Positions 34,427-42,921 of a DNA stretch of 64,000 nt are shown piece after piece (the stretch's first letter is position 1; the number at the start of each line of letters is the position of its first letter). The notes under the pieces were generated by a model, which did no database searches, was not told where the DNA came from, and worked only from the letters and a program-made list of their open reading frames with translations. Origin of the DNA: CADEED01 sp035765415 (lineage in GTDB: Bacteria; Pseudomonadota; Gammaproteobacteria; Steroidobacterales; Steroidobacteraceae); contig DASTXR010000133.1 in the NCBI GenBank assembly GCA_035765415.1, positions 62,001 through 126,000 on the forward strand, given 5' to 3'. The position numbers were made by a program, and so were the translations under genes.

Positions 34427-35318
34427 CAGATTGGGCCTTCTCTAACTGTTCTCGAGTCAGCAGGAACACACCGCCGCCACCCCGCTCGAAATCGAGCCAG
34501 GTGAACGGCAACCTCGGAAACGCGCGCGCCATGATCCGCTCGGTGTTGCCGACTTCGACCACGAGCAGGCCCTGCGGCCGCAAAAACCTGTGCGCCTGAT
34601 GCAGGATGGTCGCGACCGAATCGAGGCCATCGCGACCTGACTCGAGAGCGCGTCGCGGTTCGTGGCCGTACTCGCGCGGCAGTCCGCGCATTTCGCGCTC
34701 TCCGACATAGGGCGGATTGCTCACGATGATATCGTAGGCCCTGCCCGAAAGCGCCGTGAAATGGTCGCTTTCGATGAGCGCCACGCGACGTGTTAGGCGC
34801 AGTCTGCGCCGATTGATCGCCGCCACTTCGAGCGCCGGCGCGTCCACATCGACCGCATCCACGCGTGCGCGCGGAAACGCCTTCGCGCACGCCAGCGCGA
34901 TGCAGCCCGAGCCCGTGCCCATGTCGAGCACGTTTTTCACGCGCGCGGCGCCGATCCACGGCGCGAACCGGCGCTCGATGAGTTCGGCGATGGCCGAGCG
35001 CGGGATCAGCACGCGTTCGTCGACGTAGAACGGCAGCCCCGCGAACCAGGCTTCGTTCGTGAGGTATGGCAGCGGTACGCGGTCGGCGATGCGCCGCTTC
35101 AGCAGCGCCTCGAAGCGCTCGCGCTGCGCGGCGCCCACGCGGCGCGTCAATACCCGTACGGGTGCGTCGTGCGGGATTTTCATGACGTGCAGCGCCAGGG
35201 CCACCGCCTCGTCCCGGGCATTGTCGGTGCCATGCCCGAAATACACGCGCGCACGCTGCATGCGCCGCGTTGCGCTTGCGATCAGGTCGCCCACGTTGAT
35301 GTGGAATAATCGCGCCAT
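34416..35318 (-). CDS. prmB: Ribosomal protein L3 glutamine methyltransferase
   Basis: The product is 300 aa. The SAM motif is VLDMGTGSGCIALA and the Gln-methylase signature is IVSNPPYVGEREM. PrmB methylates a glutamine of L3. The N-terminal YFGHGTDNARDEA matches PrmB rather than PrmC. The ATG at 35318 shares bases with the divergent SCO1 start (CATG); an in-frame GTG at 35294 is an alternative that would remove this overlap. Confidence 0.93.
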   Translation of the reverse strand: MARLFHINVGDLIASATRRMQRARVYFGHGTDNARDEAVALALHVMKIPHDAPVRVLTRRVGAAQRERFEALLKRRIADRVPLPYLTNEAWFAGLPFYVDERVLIPRSAIAELIERRFAPWIGAARVKNVLDMGTGSGCIALACAKAFPRARVDAVDVDAPALEVAAINRRRLRLTRRVALIESDHFTALSGRAYDIIVSNPPYVGEREMRGLPREYGHEPRRALESGRDGLDSVATILHQAHRFLRPQGLLVVEVGNTERIMARAFPRLPFTWLDFERGGGGVFLLTREQLEKAQSDVG

Positions 35319-35943
35319 GTCGAATCGTTACTGGATATCCGTGGCGGCGGTTGCGGTGGCTGCCGCATTTGCCGGTGTGTACGTGGCGCGCCAGTTGAGC
35401 CTGCCCGCCGTCCCTTCACTCGAGTCGGGCACATCGTTCCCGCGACCGCGACCGCTGGCCGACTTCAACCTGGTCGACACGCAGGGCGCCCCGGCATCGC
35501 CCGCCGCATTGCGCGGGCATCCCACGCTCGTCTTCTTCGGCTTCACGAACTGCCCTGACGTTTGTCCTACGACACTCGCGCTGCTCGCCAGCGTACAGAA
35601 ACAGGTGGCGCAGCCCGGACTCAAGGTGGCGCTCATCAGCGTGGATCCGGAGCGTGACGGCCCGGAACAGCTCGGCAGGTACATTGCGTCATTCGGCGGC
35701 GATCTTATCGGCCTCACCGGGCCTCCGCCCGAGATTGTGAAGACCCTGAAAACCTTCGGTGTGGCGGCCGCCCGTGTCGATCTTCCCGGCGGCAGCTACA
35801 CCATGGACCACTCGGCCACGGTATTCGCGCTCGACAAAGGCGCCCGCATCGTCGCGGTGTTCACGCCGCCATTCGACTCCGCGGCGCTGACGCGCGACGT
35901 CGCGAGGCTGGCGCCGGTGCTGTCGGCCGGATCGGGTTCATGA
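35317..35943 (+). CDS. SCO1/SenC family copper chaperone
   Basis: The product is 208 aa with an N-terminal membrane anchor (VAAVAVAAAFAGVYVA) and a thioredoxin-like domain. The copper ligands are visible: CxxxC in TNCPDVCPTT and the distal His in TMDHSATVFALD. SCO proteins deliver copper to the CuA site of cytochrome c oxidase or manage redox stress. No oxidase genes are nearby. Its stop overlaps the psd start (ATGA). Confidence 0.92.
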   Translation: MSNRYWISVAAVAVAAAFAGVYVARQLSLPAVPSLESGTSFPRPRPLADFNLVDTQGAPASPAALRGHPTLVFFGFTNCPDVCPTTLALLASVQKQVAQPGLKVALISVDPERDGPEQLGRYIASFGGDLIGLTGPPPEIVKTLKTFGVAAARVDLPGGSYTMDHSATVFALDKGARIVAVFTPPFDSAALTRDVARLAPVLSAGSGS

Positions 35944-36839
35944 GCACTCCCGGCGCTACCGGCCGCGCCTTCGTCGCGCTCCAGTACCTGCTGCCACAAC
36001 ACGGCATTTCGCGCGTGGTGCTTGCCGTGACGCGTTCGCGCGCGCCTGCCTTCAAGAACGCGCTGATCCGCCTGTTCGTTCGCGGGTTCAATCCGGACAT
36101 GAAGGACGCGGTGGAAACCGAGCCGACCGCGTACGCGAGCTTCAACGAGTTCTTCACGCGCGCGTTGCGAGCCGGCACGCGCCCGGTGGATGCGGATCCC
36201 CTGGCCGTCGTGTCACCCGTCGATGGCACGGTGAGCGAGGCCGGCGAATTGACCGCCGACCGGCTGCTGCAGGCCAAGGGCCACGAATATTCGCTGCGCG
36301 CCCTGCTCGCCGGCAACGCCGCCTGGGAACGCACTTTCGCGGGCGGCACCTTCGCCACTATCTACCTGGCGCCTTACAACTATCACCGTATCCACATGCC
36401 GCTCGCCGGCGAACTGCGCGAATCGTTCTACGTGCCCGGGCGGCTGTTCAGCGTGAATCGCACCACCGCGCAACTGGTGCCCGGGCTGTTCTCGCGCAAC
36501 GAACGCGTGTTCTGCGGCTTCGATTCAGGCGGCATGCCCTGGGCGAACATCCTGGTCGGCGCGCTGAATGTCGGCAGCATGGCCACCGTCTGGCATGGCG
36601 ACGTCACGCCGCGCAAGGTTCGCGAAGTCACCGCGCTGCCGGTCAGCGATGTGCTCGCGCCCACGACGCTGAGCAAGGGTGACGAGATGGCGCGCTTCAA
36701 CATGGGCTCGACGGTCATCCTGCTGTTTCCACCCGGCGCGGTGCGCTGGGACGCCAGGCTCAAGGCCGGCAACACGCTGCGCATGGGCGAGCGCATCGGC
36801 ACATTGGTCGAGGCGATCCCGGGCGGAAACCGGCAGTGA
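35940..36839 (+). CDS. psd: Phosphatidylserine decarboxylase proenzyme
   Basis: The product is 299 aa. The self-cleavage site that makes the pyruvoyl group is NMGSTVI, with Met where E. coli has Leu in LGST. The conserved YNYHRIHMP and SPVDGTVSE regions are present. It produces phosphatidylethanolamine at the inner membrane. It is coupled by 4-nt overlaps on both sides, in SCO1-psd-epmA order. Confidence 0.96.
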   Translation: MSTPGATGRAFVALQYLLPQHGISRVVLAVTRSRAPAFKNALIRLFVRGFNPDMKDAVETEPTAYASFNEFFTRALRAGTRPVDADPLAVVSPVDGTVSEAGELTADRLLQAKGHEYSLRALLAGNAAWERTFAGGTFATIYLAPYNYHRIHMPLAGELRESFYVPGRLFSVNRTTAQLVPGLFSRNERVFCGFDSGGMPWANILVGALNVGSMATVWHGDVTPRKVREVTALPVSDVLAPTTLSKGDEMARFNMGSTVILLFPPGAVRWDARLKAGNTLRMGERIGTLVEAIPGGNRQ

Positions 36840-37804
36840 ATGGCACAAGCGCCTGGCGCCCGACGGCCACGCAGGATGCATTGCGCCGTCGCGCGCAGGC
36901 GTTGCGCGCCACGCGCGAATTCTTTTTCGCGCGCCAGGTGATGGAAGTGGAAACGCCGGCCATGGTCAATGCGCCGGTGTCCGATGTGAATCTCGGCAAC
37001 GTGCGCGTACAGATGTCCGGACACGACCTGCCCATGTTCCTGCACACCTCGCCGGAATACGCGATGAAACGTCTGCTCGCCGCCGGCAGCGGCGACATCT
37101 ACCAGGTCTGCCATGTGTATCGCGGCGCGGAACGCGGCCGGCAACACAATCCCGAGTTCACCATGCTCGAGTGGTATCGCCTCGGGTTTTCCCTCGAGCA
37201 ACTGATGCGCGAAGTGGCGGAGCTCACGCATCACCTGTTAGGCGCGCAGTTGCCCGTGGAGCTCGTGAGCTACCGTGATGCCGTGCGCCGCCACGCCGGG
37301 TTCGATCCGCTCGACGCGGACCTCGGCGAGTTGCAACGCGCGGCGCAGGCACTCGGTCTCGATGCCGCGCATGCTGCAAAAGCCGGACGCGACGAGCTGC
37401 TCGACCTCATCGTCGGCGCGCAGGTCGGGCCCGCGCTCGGCGCGCACGGCCTGACGTTCATGCATCGCTACCCCGCCTCGCAGGCGGCGCTCGCGCGACT
37501 CGACTCCGATGACCCGCGCGTGGCATTGCGCTTCGAGCTCTATCATCGGGGCATGGAGCTCGCCAATGGTTATCATGAGCTCGCCAGCGGTGCCGAACAG
37601 CGCATGCGCTTCGCCACGGACCAGAAGATGCGGGCATCGCGCGGCCTGCCCACGTTCGCGCTCGATCCGCATCTGCTGGCCGCGCTCGACGCCGGGCTGC
37701 CCGATTGCGCGGGGGTCGCGCTCGGATTCGACCGCGTGCTCATGCTGGCGATGAACGCCGCGAGCATCGATGAAGTACTCGCCTTTCCCACGGAGCGCGC
37801 CTGA
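36836..37804 (+). CDS. epmA: EF-P beta-lysine ligase
   Basis: The product is 322 aa with a GTG start overlapping the psd stop. It is a LysRS-like class II catalytic core without an anticodon-binding domain: FLHTSPEYAMKRLL, the motif 2 region CHVYRGAERGRQHNPEFTML, and motif 3 ALGFDRVLML. EpmA attaches (R)-beta-lysine to EF-P. Linkage psd-epmA is known from enterobacteria, and efp lies 0.5 kb away on the other strand. The mutase epmB is not in the window. Confidence 0.95.
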   Translation: MNGTSAWRPTATQDALRRRAQALRATREFFFARQVMEVETPAMVNAPVSDVNLGNVRVQMSGHDLPMFLHTSPEYAMKRLLAAGSGDIYQVCHVYRGAERGRQHNPEFTMLEWYRLGFSLEQLMREVAELTHHLLGAQLPVELVSYRDAVRRHAGFDPLDADLGELQRAAQALGLDAAHAAKAGRDELLDLIVGAQVGPALGAHGLTFMHRYPASQAALARLDSDDPRVALRFELYHRGMELANGYHELASGAEQRMRFATDQKMRASRGLPTFALDPHLLAALDAGLPDCAGVALGFDRVLMLAMNAASIDEVLAFPTERA

Positions 37805-38292
37805 TGAGCCACGCCACCCAGAGTTATGACTTCAACGATGCGGAGTCCGCCTACCGCGAGCTGGCGCGCGATCTCGCAGCGCTGCTGGCGGGCGAGCACG
37901 ACCTGATTGCCAACGCGGCGAATACCGCGGCGCTCATTTATGGCGCCCTGCCCGGCCTCAACTGGGCCGGCTTCTACTTATATAAGAGTGGCGAGCTGGT
38001 GCTGGGCCCCTTCCAGGGCAAGCCCGCCTGCGTGCGCATCGCCATGGGCAAAGGCGTTTGCGGCACGGCGGCGGCACGCCGCGAGACCGTGCTGGTCGAA
38101 GACGTGCACGCTTTCCCGGGGCATATCGCCTGCGATTCGGCGTCCAACTCCGAGATCGTCATTCCGCTGCTGCGCGGCGCGGAGCTGCTCGGCGTGCTCG
38201 ACCTGGATAGCCCGCTGCACGCGCGCTTCGGCGCCGCCGACGCGCACGGCCTTCAGGCGCTGGCGGAGACTTTCGTAGCTTCGCTGGGCTAA
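37804..38292 (+). CDS. msrC: Free methionine-(R)-sulfoxide reductase (GAF)
   Basis: The product is 162 aa, a single GAF domain of the YebR/fRMsr type. Family segments are LNWAGFYLYKSGELVLGPFQG, with catalytic cysteines in KPACVRI and GKGVCGTAA, and EDVHAFPGHIACDS plus IPLLRGAELLGVLDLDSP. It reduces the R-isomer of free methionine sulfoxide. The start overlaps the epmA stop by 1 nt (TGATG). Confidence 0.92.
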   Translation: MSHATQSYDFNDAESAYRELARDLAALLAGEHDLIANAANTAALIYGALPGLNWAGFYLYKSGELVLGPFQGKPACVRIAMGKGVCGTAAARRETVLVEDVHAFPGHIACDSASNSEIVIPLLRGAELLGVLDLDSPLHARFGAADAHGLQALAETFVASLG

Positions 38293-38309
38293 CTAGCTGA
38301 AGCCGGCTG

Positions 38310-38879
38310 TCAGTTCTTGCCGCGGGAAATATATTCGCCCGTGCGCGTATCGACGCGGATGATTTCACCTTCGCTGATGAACAACGGCACGCGCACCACG
38401 GCGCCGGTTTCCAGCTTCGCGGGCTTCTGGCCGCCGGTGGCGGTGTCGCCCTTCAGGCCCGGATCCGTTTCCACGACCTTGAGCTCGATGTGCGGCGGCG
38501 GCGTCACCACCAGCGGCACGCCATTCCACAGCGTGATGATGCAGACGATGCCGTCCTTGAGCCACTTGGCGGCGTCACCGACGGCGGCTTCGCCGGCCTG
38601 GAGCTGCTCGTAGTTCTCGGGATTCATGAACGTCCAGAAATCCCCGTCCTTGTAGAGATATTGCATCTCGCTATCCATGACGTCGGCGGCTTCGATGGAT
38701 TCGCCCGAGCGATAACTCTTCTCGACCGTGCGCCCGGTCTTGAGATTGCGTACACGAATGCGATTGAACGCCTGGCCCTTGCCTGGTTTCACGTACTCGT
38801 TGTCGATCACGGCGTACGGATCGCCGTCGATCAGTAGCTTCATTCCGCCGCGGATTTCATTGGTCGTAAAACTGGACAT
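38310..38879 (-). CDS. efp: Elongation factor P
   Basis: The product is 189 aa from the ATG at 38879 (MSSFTTNEIRGG), preceded by GGGAA; an in-frame ATG 15 nt upstream gives a less family-like start. The modified lysine is Lys34 in KPGKGQAF, the target of EpmA encoded nearby. Three OB-like domains follow. EF-P rescues ribosomes stalled on polyproline, relevant to the Pro-rich proteins here. It converges on msrC, 17 nt apart. Confidence 0.97.
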   Translation of the reverse strand: MSSFTTNEIRGGMKLLIDGDPYAVIDNEYVKPGKGQAFNRIRVRNLKTGRTVEKSYRSGESIEAADVMDSEMQYLYKDGDFWTFMNPENYEQLQAGEAAVGDAAKWLKDGIVCIITLWNGVPLVVTPPPHIELKVVETDPGLKGDTATGGQKPAKLETGAVVRVPLFISEGEIIRVDTRTGEYISRGKN

Positions 38880-39079
38880 TGGGATTCCCGTCATTGCCCG
38901 TTATTGGGCCTGCAAAAAAGACCGCGCATGATACCCACCCGGGCAGACCCCCGCCATACGAAACACTCGCGGCCGACCATGAACGCACGCCGCCGGGGAC
39001 CCCACAGGACGGGTGGTAAACTCGCCCCGCTTGTTTGAACCTCGCCCGCACGCTTGGGCAGAACCTCCCGGGAGTCAAT

Positions 39080-41146
39080 TTGACGGACAATTCCGCCGTT
39101 CCGCTCATCGTTTTTTCACCGCAGCGTGAGCCTTCCGAATTCATCAACAGCCTGATGCGCAAGGCCGGTGAGCCGGTGCACTGCACCTGGATACCCGCGG
39201 TGCGCGACCTCGGCGAGGCACTCGAACAGCTCAATCCCGAACTCCTGGTGTGCGCCTACGTCTCCGAGACCGACGCCAGGCAGGCGGCAACCGTGCGCGA
39301 TCAGCTCGCGCCCCAGGTCCCGATGATCCTGGTTCGCCCGCAGATATCCGAAGGCGATATCGCCGTCGGCATGCGCATGGGCGCTCGCGACGTCGTGTCG
39401 CTGTCGGCCACCGACCGCGTTCAGGCCGTGGTCTCGCGCGAACTTCGTTCCTTCAGGCTCGAGCGCGCCTTGAACACCACGTTGCAGTCGGCGAGCGATT
39501 ACCGGCGCCAGTTGCAATCGGTACTGCAACGCTCCAACGACGCCATCCTGCAGGTACAGGAAGGCATCGTCGTCGATGCCAATCAGACGTGGCTCGAGCT
39601 GTTCGGATATGCGGACGCGGGCGCGGTCGTCGGCCAGCCGCTCATGGACCTGTTCGACGATCGTTCGCACGCCGCGCTCAAAGGTGCACTCGTGGCCTGC
39701 GGCCAGGGCAAGTGGACCGATCATCCGTTGAAGGTGACGGCTTTGCTCGGCGACAGCACGCAGCTTCAGCTCGACCTGGTGCTGACGCCGGGAGAGTTCG
39801 ACAACGAACCTTGCGTGCGCATCATGGTGCCCGCGCGCAAGCGCGACGATCGCCAGCTGACGACGGATCTCAACGATGCCGTGAAGCGCGATGCGACCAC
39901 CGGGCTGCTGCTGCGGCGGCCGCTGCTCGATGCGGTCGGCGCTCGCATCGGCACGCCGCCGGCCGGCGGCGTGCGATTCATGGCGCTGGTCCGGCCCGAC
40001 AAGTTCGCCGAGCTGGAGAAGGACGTGGGCGTGCGCGCCAGCGAACAGCTGTTGAGTGAATACGCGGCGACGCTCAAATCACACCTGGGTCCCAATGACA
40101 TCGCGGGCAGGTTCTCCGGCGTGTCGTTCCTCGCGCTGCTCGAACGCGGCAATACCCACGACGTGGAAGCGTGGGCGGAGCAGGTTCTGCAGCGCTTCAG
40201 CGAAAACGTGTCGACCATCGGGCAGAAGTCGCTGCACTCGAGCTGCACCATCGGGCTCACCACCGTGCCGACCTCCGGCTCGAACGTCGACGCCGTGGTC
40301 GCCGACGTGATCGAAGCCGTGCGTCGCGGGCGCGGCCAGGGCGGCAACCAGATCTTCCATCTCGACAAGGCCGACACCGACACGCGCGTGCAGGCGTACG
40401 ACAAGATCTGGGTCAAACACATCAAGTCCGCGCTGATGGAGAATCGCTTCCGCCTCGTGCAGCAGCCGGTGGCCAGCCTGCAGGGCGACGATCCGAACAT
40501 GTTCGACGTGCTGGTGCGCATGCTCGATCACCAGGGCAAGGAAGTGCTGCCCGCCGAATTCATGGCGGCCGCGGAGCGTAATGACCTCCTGAAGAACATC
40601 GACCGCTGGGTGGTCGGCGCATCGCTGTCGTTCGCCGCGAAGATGAAGCCCGGCGCGCTGTTCGTGCGCCTGTCGCGCGACAGCGTGCTCGACACCGGAT
40701 TCACCGAGTGGCTCAAGACCCAGCTTGCGGCGGGCGCTCACCATCCCGAGCGCATCTGCTTCCAGATCACCGAGAGCATCTTCGAGCAGTACATGAACGC
40801 CGCGGTGGCGCAGCTCGGCGCCCTCAAGAAGATGGGATTCCGGCTCGCGCTCGAGCGCTTCGGCTCCGGCCGCGACCCGGTCAAACTACTGACCTCGGTG
40901 CCGCTCGATTTCATCAAGATAGACGGCGCGCTGGTGCAGGACCTCGCCGGCAATTTCGAGACCCAGGCCATGGTCAAGAAACTCGTCGAACATGCCGGCA
41001 AACTCAAGATAGAAACCATTGCCGAGCGCGTCGAGGATGCCAACACCATGGCGGTGCTCTGGCAGCTCGGCGTGCAGTTCATCCAGGGCTACTTCGTCAA
41101 CGCCCCGGAGGAAGTGGTGATCACCGACGGCCAGGGCCGCCGCTGA
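39080..41146 (+). CDS. FimX-like REC-PAS-degenerate GGDEF-EAL protein
   Basis: The product is 688 aa from a TTG at 39080, chosen because GGGAG lies 5 nt upstream; a TTG at 39035 is possible. Order: receiver-like domain (1-115), PAS (about 140-245), GGDEF-like (about 270-425) and EAL-like (about 440-680). The GGDEF site reads SGVSF and the EAL motif reads DVL (residues 476-478), so both catalytic activities are probably lost. This layout and length match Pseudomonas FimX (EVL motif), a c-di-GMP receptor for type IV pilus assembly. FimV is encoded 7 kb away, which supports the idea. Confidence 0.8.
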   Translation: MTDNSAVPLIVFSPQREPSEFINSLMRKAGEPVHCTWIPAVRDLGEALEQLNPELLVCAYVSETDARQAATVRDQLAPQVPMILVRPQISEGDIAVGMRMGARDVVSLSATDRVQAVVSRELRSFRLERALNTTLQSASDYRRQLQSVLQRSNDAILQVQEGIVVDANQTWLELFGYADAGAVVGQPLMDLFDDRSHAALKGALVACGQGKWTDHPLKVTALLGDSTQLQLDLVLTPGEFDNEPCVRIMVPARKRDDRQLTTDLNDAVKRDATTGLLLRRPLLDAVGARIGTPPAGGVRFMALVRPDKFAELEKDVGVRASEQLLSEYAATLKSHLGPNDIAGRFSGVSFLALLERGNTHDVEAWAEQVLQRFSENVSTIGQKSLHSSCTIGLTTVPTSGSNVDAVVADVIEAVRRGRGQGGNQIFHLDKADTDTRVQAYDKIWVKHIKSALMENRFRLVQQPVASLQGDDPNMFDVLVRMLDHQGKEVLPAEFMAAAERNDLLKNIDRWVVGASLSFAAKMKPGALFVRLSRDSVLDTGFTEWLKTQLAAGAHHPERICFQITESIFEQYMNAAVAQLGALKKMGFRLALERFGSGRDPVKLLTSVPLDFIKIDGALVQDLAGNFETQAMVKKLVEHAGKLKIETIAERVEDANTMAVLWQLGVQFIQGYFVNAPEEVVITDGQGRR

Positions 41147-41153
41147 CCCGCCC

Positions 41154-42164
41154 TCACTTCGGTCCCGCCTCGTTCGAGTAGATAGCCGTGGTCGCGGCGG
41201 CGGCGCTGGTCACCCAACCGCGGTACATGCCGCTCGAATTCATCGCGAACGCGATCTTGCCGTTGCCGTCCATCGCGATCACGCCGCCATCGCCGCCGAT
41301 GGAGCCGATGTCGGCGATCGTGGCCGACGCGGCCACCTGCACGCTGTCACCGCGCCAGGCGATGCGATCGCAGAGCTGTCGCGCCGCGCTCGCGCGTATG
41401 AAGAATTCCCCGGAGCCCGTGGCCGACACGGCGCAATTGCCATCCGCCGCGTAGGTGCCCGCGCCCACGACCGGTGAATCGCCAACCCTGCCCCAGCGTT
41501 TGCCGGTCATGCCGCCCGTGGAGGTTCCCGCGGCCACATGGCCGTTCATGTCGCGCGCCACCGCGCCCACCGTGCCGCGCGAATGTGTGGGATCGAGCAG
41601 CTTCGCGTTGTCGCGCCGCCAGTCGAGCAACTGCTGCCAGCGCTGCTCCGTGCGGAAGTATCCGGGCTCGACCTGCTCGAGTCCCTGCTCGACGGAAAAC
41701 TGGTCGGCGCCTTCACGCGCCAGCATGACGTGGCGCGATTTCTCCATCACCGCGCGCGCGAGGCTGATGGGGTTGCGAGTTCGGGTCACGCCCGCCACCG
41801 CCCCTGCCTTGCGCGTCGCGCCATCCATGATCGACGCGTCGAGCTCGTTGCGTCCGTCGGCGGTGAACACCGCGCCGCGTCCCGCATTGAACAGCGGATC
41901 GTCCTCGAGCACGCGGATCGCCGCTTCCACGGCATCGAGACTCGACCCGCCTCGTTTCAGGACCCTGGACCCCGCGTCCATGGCCGCGAGCATCGCCGCG
42001 CGATAGGCCCGTTCCTTCTCGGGCGAGAGGTCGCCGCGTTCGATGACACCGGCGCCGCCGTGAATGGCCAGCGACCAGGTCCGGGCCGCGACGTCCTGCG
42101 CAGGTATTGCCGGCGCGAACAGCGAACCGGTGAGCAGAAGCACCACAACATGAATTCGGGCCAT
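41154..42164 (-). CDS. Periplasmic isoaspartyl peptidase/L-asparaginase
   Basis: The product is 336 aa with a signal peptide (about 23 residues). It is an Ntn-hydrolase: the nucleophile exposed by autocleavage is Thr198 in RGTVGAVARD, and IHGGAGVI and NAGRGAVFTADGR are family-typical. Such enzymes cleave isoaspartyl dipeptides and asparagine. Plant-type asparaginases of many bacteria are cytoplasmic, so the export signal is a difference. It converges on the FimX-like gene with 7 nt between. Confidence 0.9.
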   Translation of the reverse strand: MARIHVVVLLLTGSLFAPAIPAQDVAARTWSLAIHGGAGVIERGDLSPEKERAYRAAMLAAMDAGSRVLKRGGSSLDAVEAAIRVLEDDPLFNAGRGAVFTADGRNELDASIMDGATRKAGAVAGVTRTRNPISLARAVMEKSRHVMLAREGADQFSVEQGLEQVEPGYFRTEQRWQQLLDWRRDNAKLLDPTHSRGTVGAVARDMNGHVAAGTSTGGMTGKRWGRVGDSPVVGAGTYAADGNCAVSATGSGEFFIRASAARQLCDRIAWRGDSVQVAASATIADIGSIGGDGGVIAMDGNGKIAFAMNSSGMYRGWVTSAAAATTAIYSNEAGPK

Positions 42165-42281
42165 GGCTGAAGATCCCGTGCGCGCCGCGGTGGCGCCGCG
42201 CGATTATGCGCGCGAGGTCGACGCCGCGTCGCCGCCCCTTCTAGAATCGCACCGGGAAACGGTACGCACTCAGGGTGAACC

Positions 42282-42896
42282 ATGACGATCTACGGACTTC
42301 TCACGTTCTGTGCGGTGTATGCGCTCGCAGTGGCCGCGCCCGGGCCGGGCATCGCGGCGATCGTCGCGCGCGGGCTCGCGCATGGCATGAAGGGCGTGCC
42401 GTCGTTCATCGCCGGGTTCGTGATCGGCGATCTCGTCTGGTTTGCGATTGCGGCGACGGGCCTCGCGGCCCTGGCCAGGACCGCGGCGACGCTGTTCGTG
42501 GCCATCAAGTGGGCCGGCGTCGCCTATCTACTGTACCTGGCGTACAAGCTGTGGACCTCGCCAACCGGCCAGGTCGCGGTTGACCGCACCGATGAAAAGC
42601 AGCATGGCTGGCGCGCCTTCCTCGCGAGCCTGATGCTCACGCTCGCCAATCCCAAGGCCATCCTGTTCTTCCTGGCGCTGCTGCCCACCGTCGTCGACCT
42701 CGCGTCGATGAACGCCGTGCGCTTCCTGCAGATTTCCGCGGCCATCGTCATCGTTCAGCCACTGGTGCTCGGCGCCTATGCATTCCTGGCGGCGCGGGCG
42801 CGTGAGCTCTTCACCACGCCGACAGCGGTGCGCCGATTGAATCGCACCTCGGGCGCAGCGATGGCAGGCGCCGCCGTGGTGATCGCCACTCGTTGA
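42282..42896 (+). CDS. LysE family amino-acid exporter
   Basis: The product is 204 aa with about six membrane helices. It carries the LysE/RhtB signature region VAAPGPGIAAIVARGL near the N-terminus and FLASLMLTLANPKAILFFLALLP-type helix 4. Substrate cannot be told from sequence; family members export lysine, threonine or homoserine lactones. It is a single gene between two leftward units. Confidence 0.88.
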   Translation: MTIYGLLTFCAVYALAVAAPGPGIAAIVARGLAHGMKGVPSFIAGFVIGDLVWFAIAATGLAALARTAATLFVAIKWAGVAYLLYLAYKLWTSPTGQVAVDRTDEKQHGWRAFLASLMLTLANPKAILFFLALLPTVVDLASMNAVRFLQISAAIVIVQPLVLGAYAFLAARARELFTTPTAVRRLNRTSGAAMAGAAVVIATR

Positions 42897-42921
42897 AGCG
42901 CGGCTGCGCAGACCGACGCGG

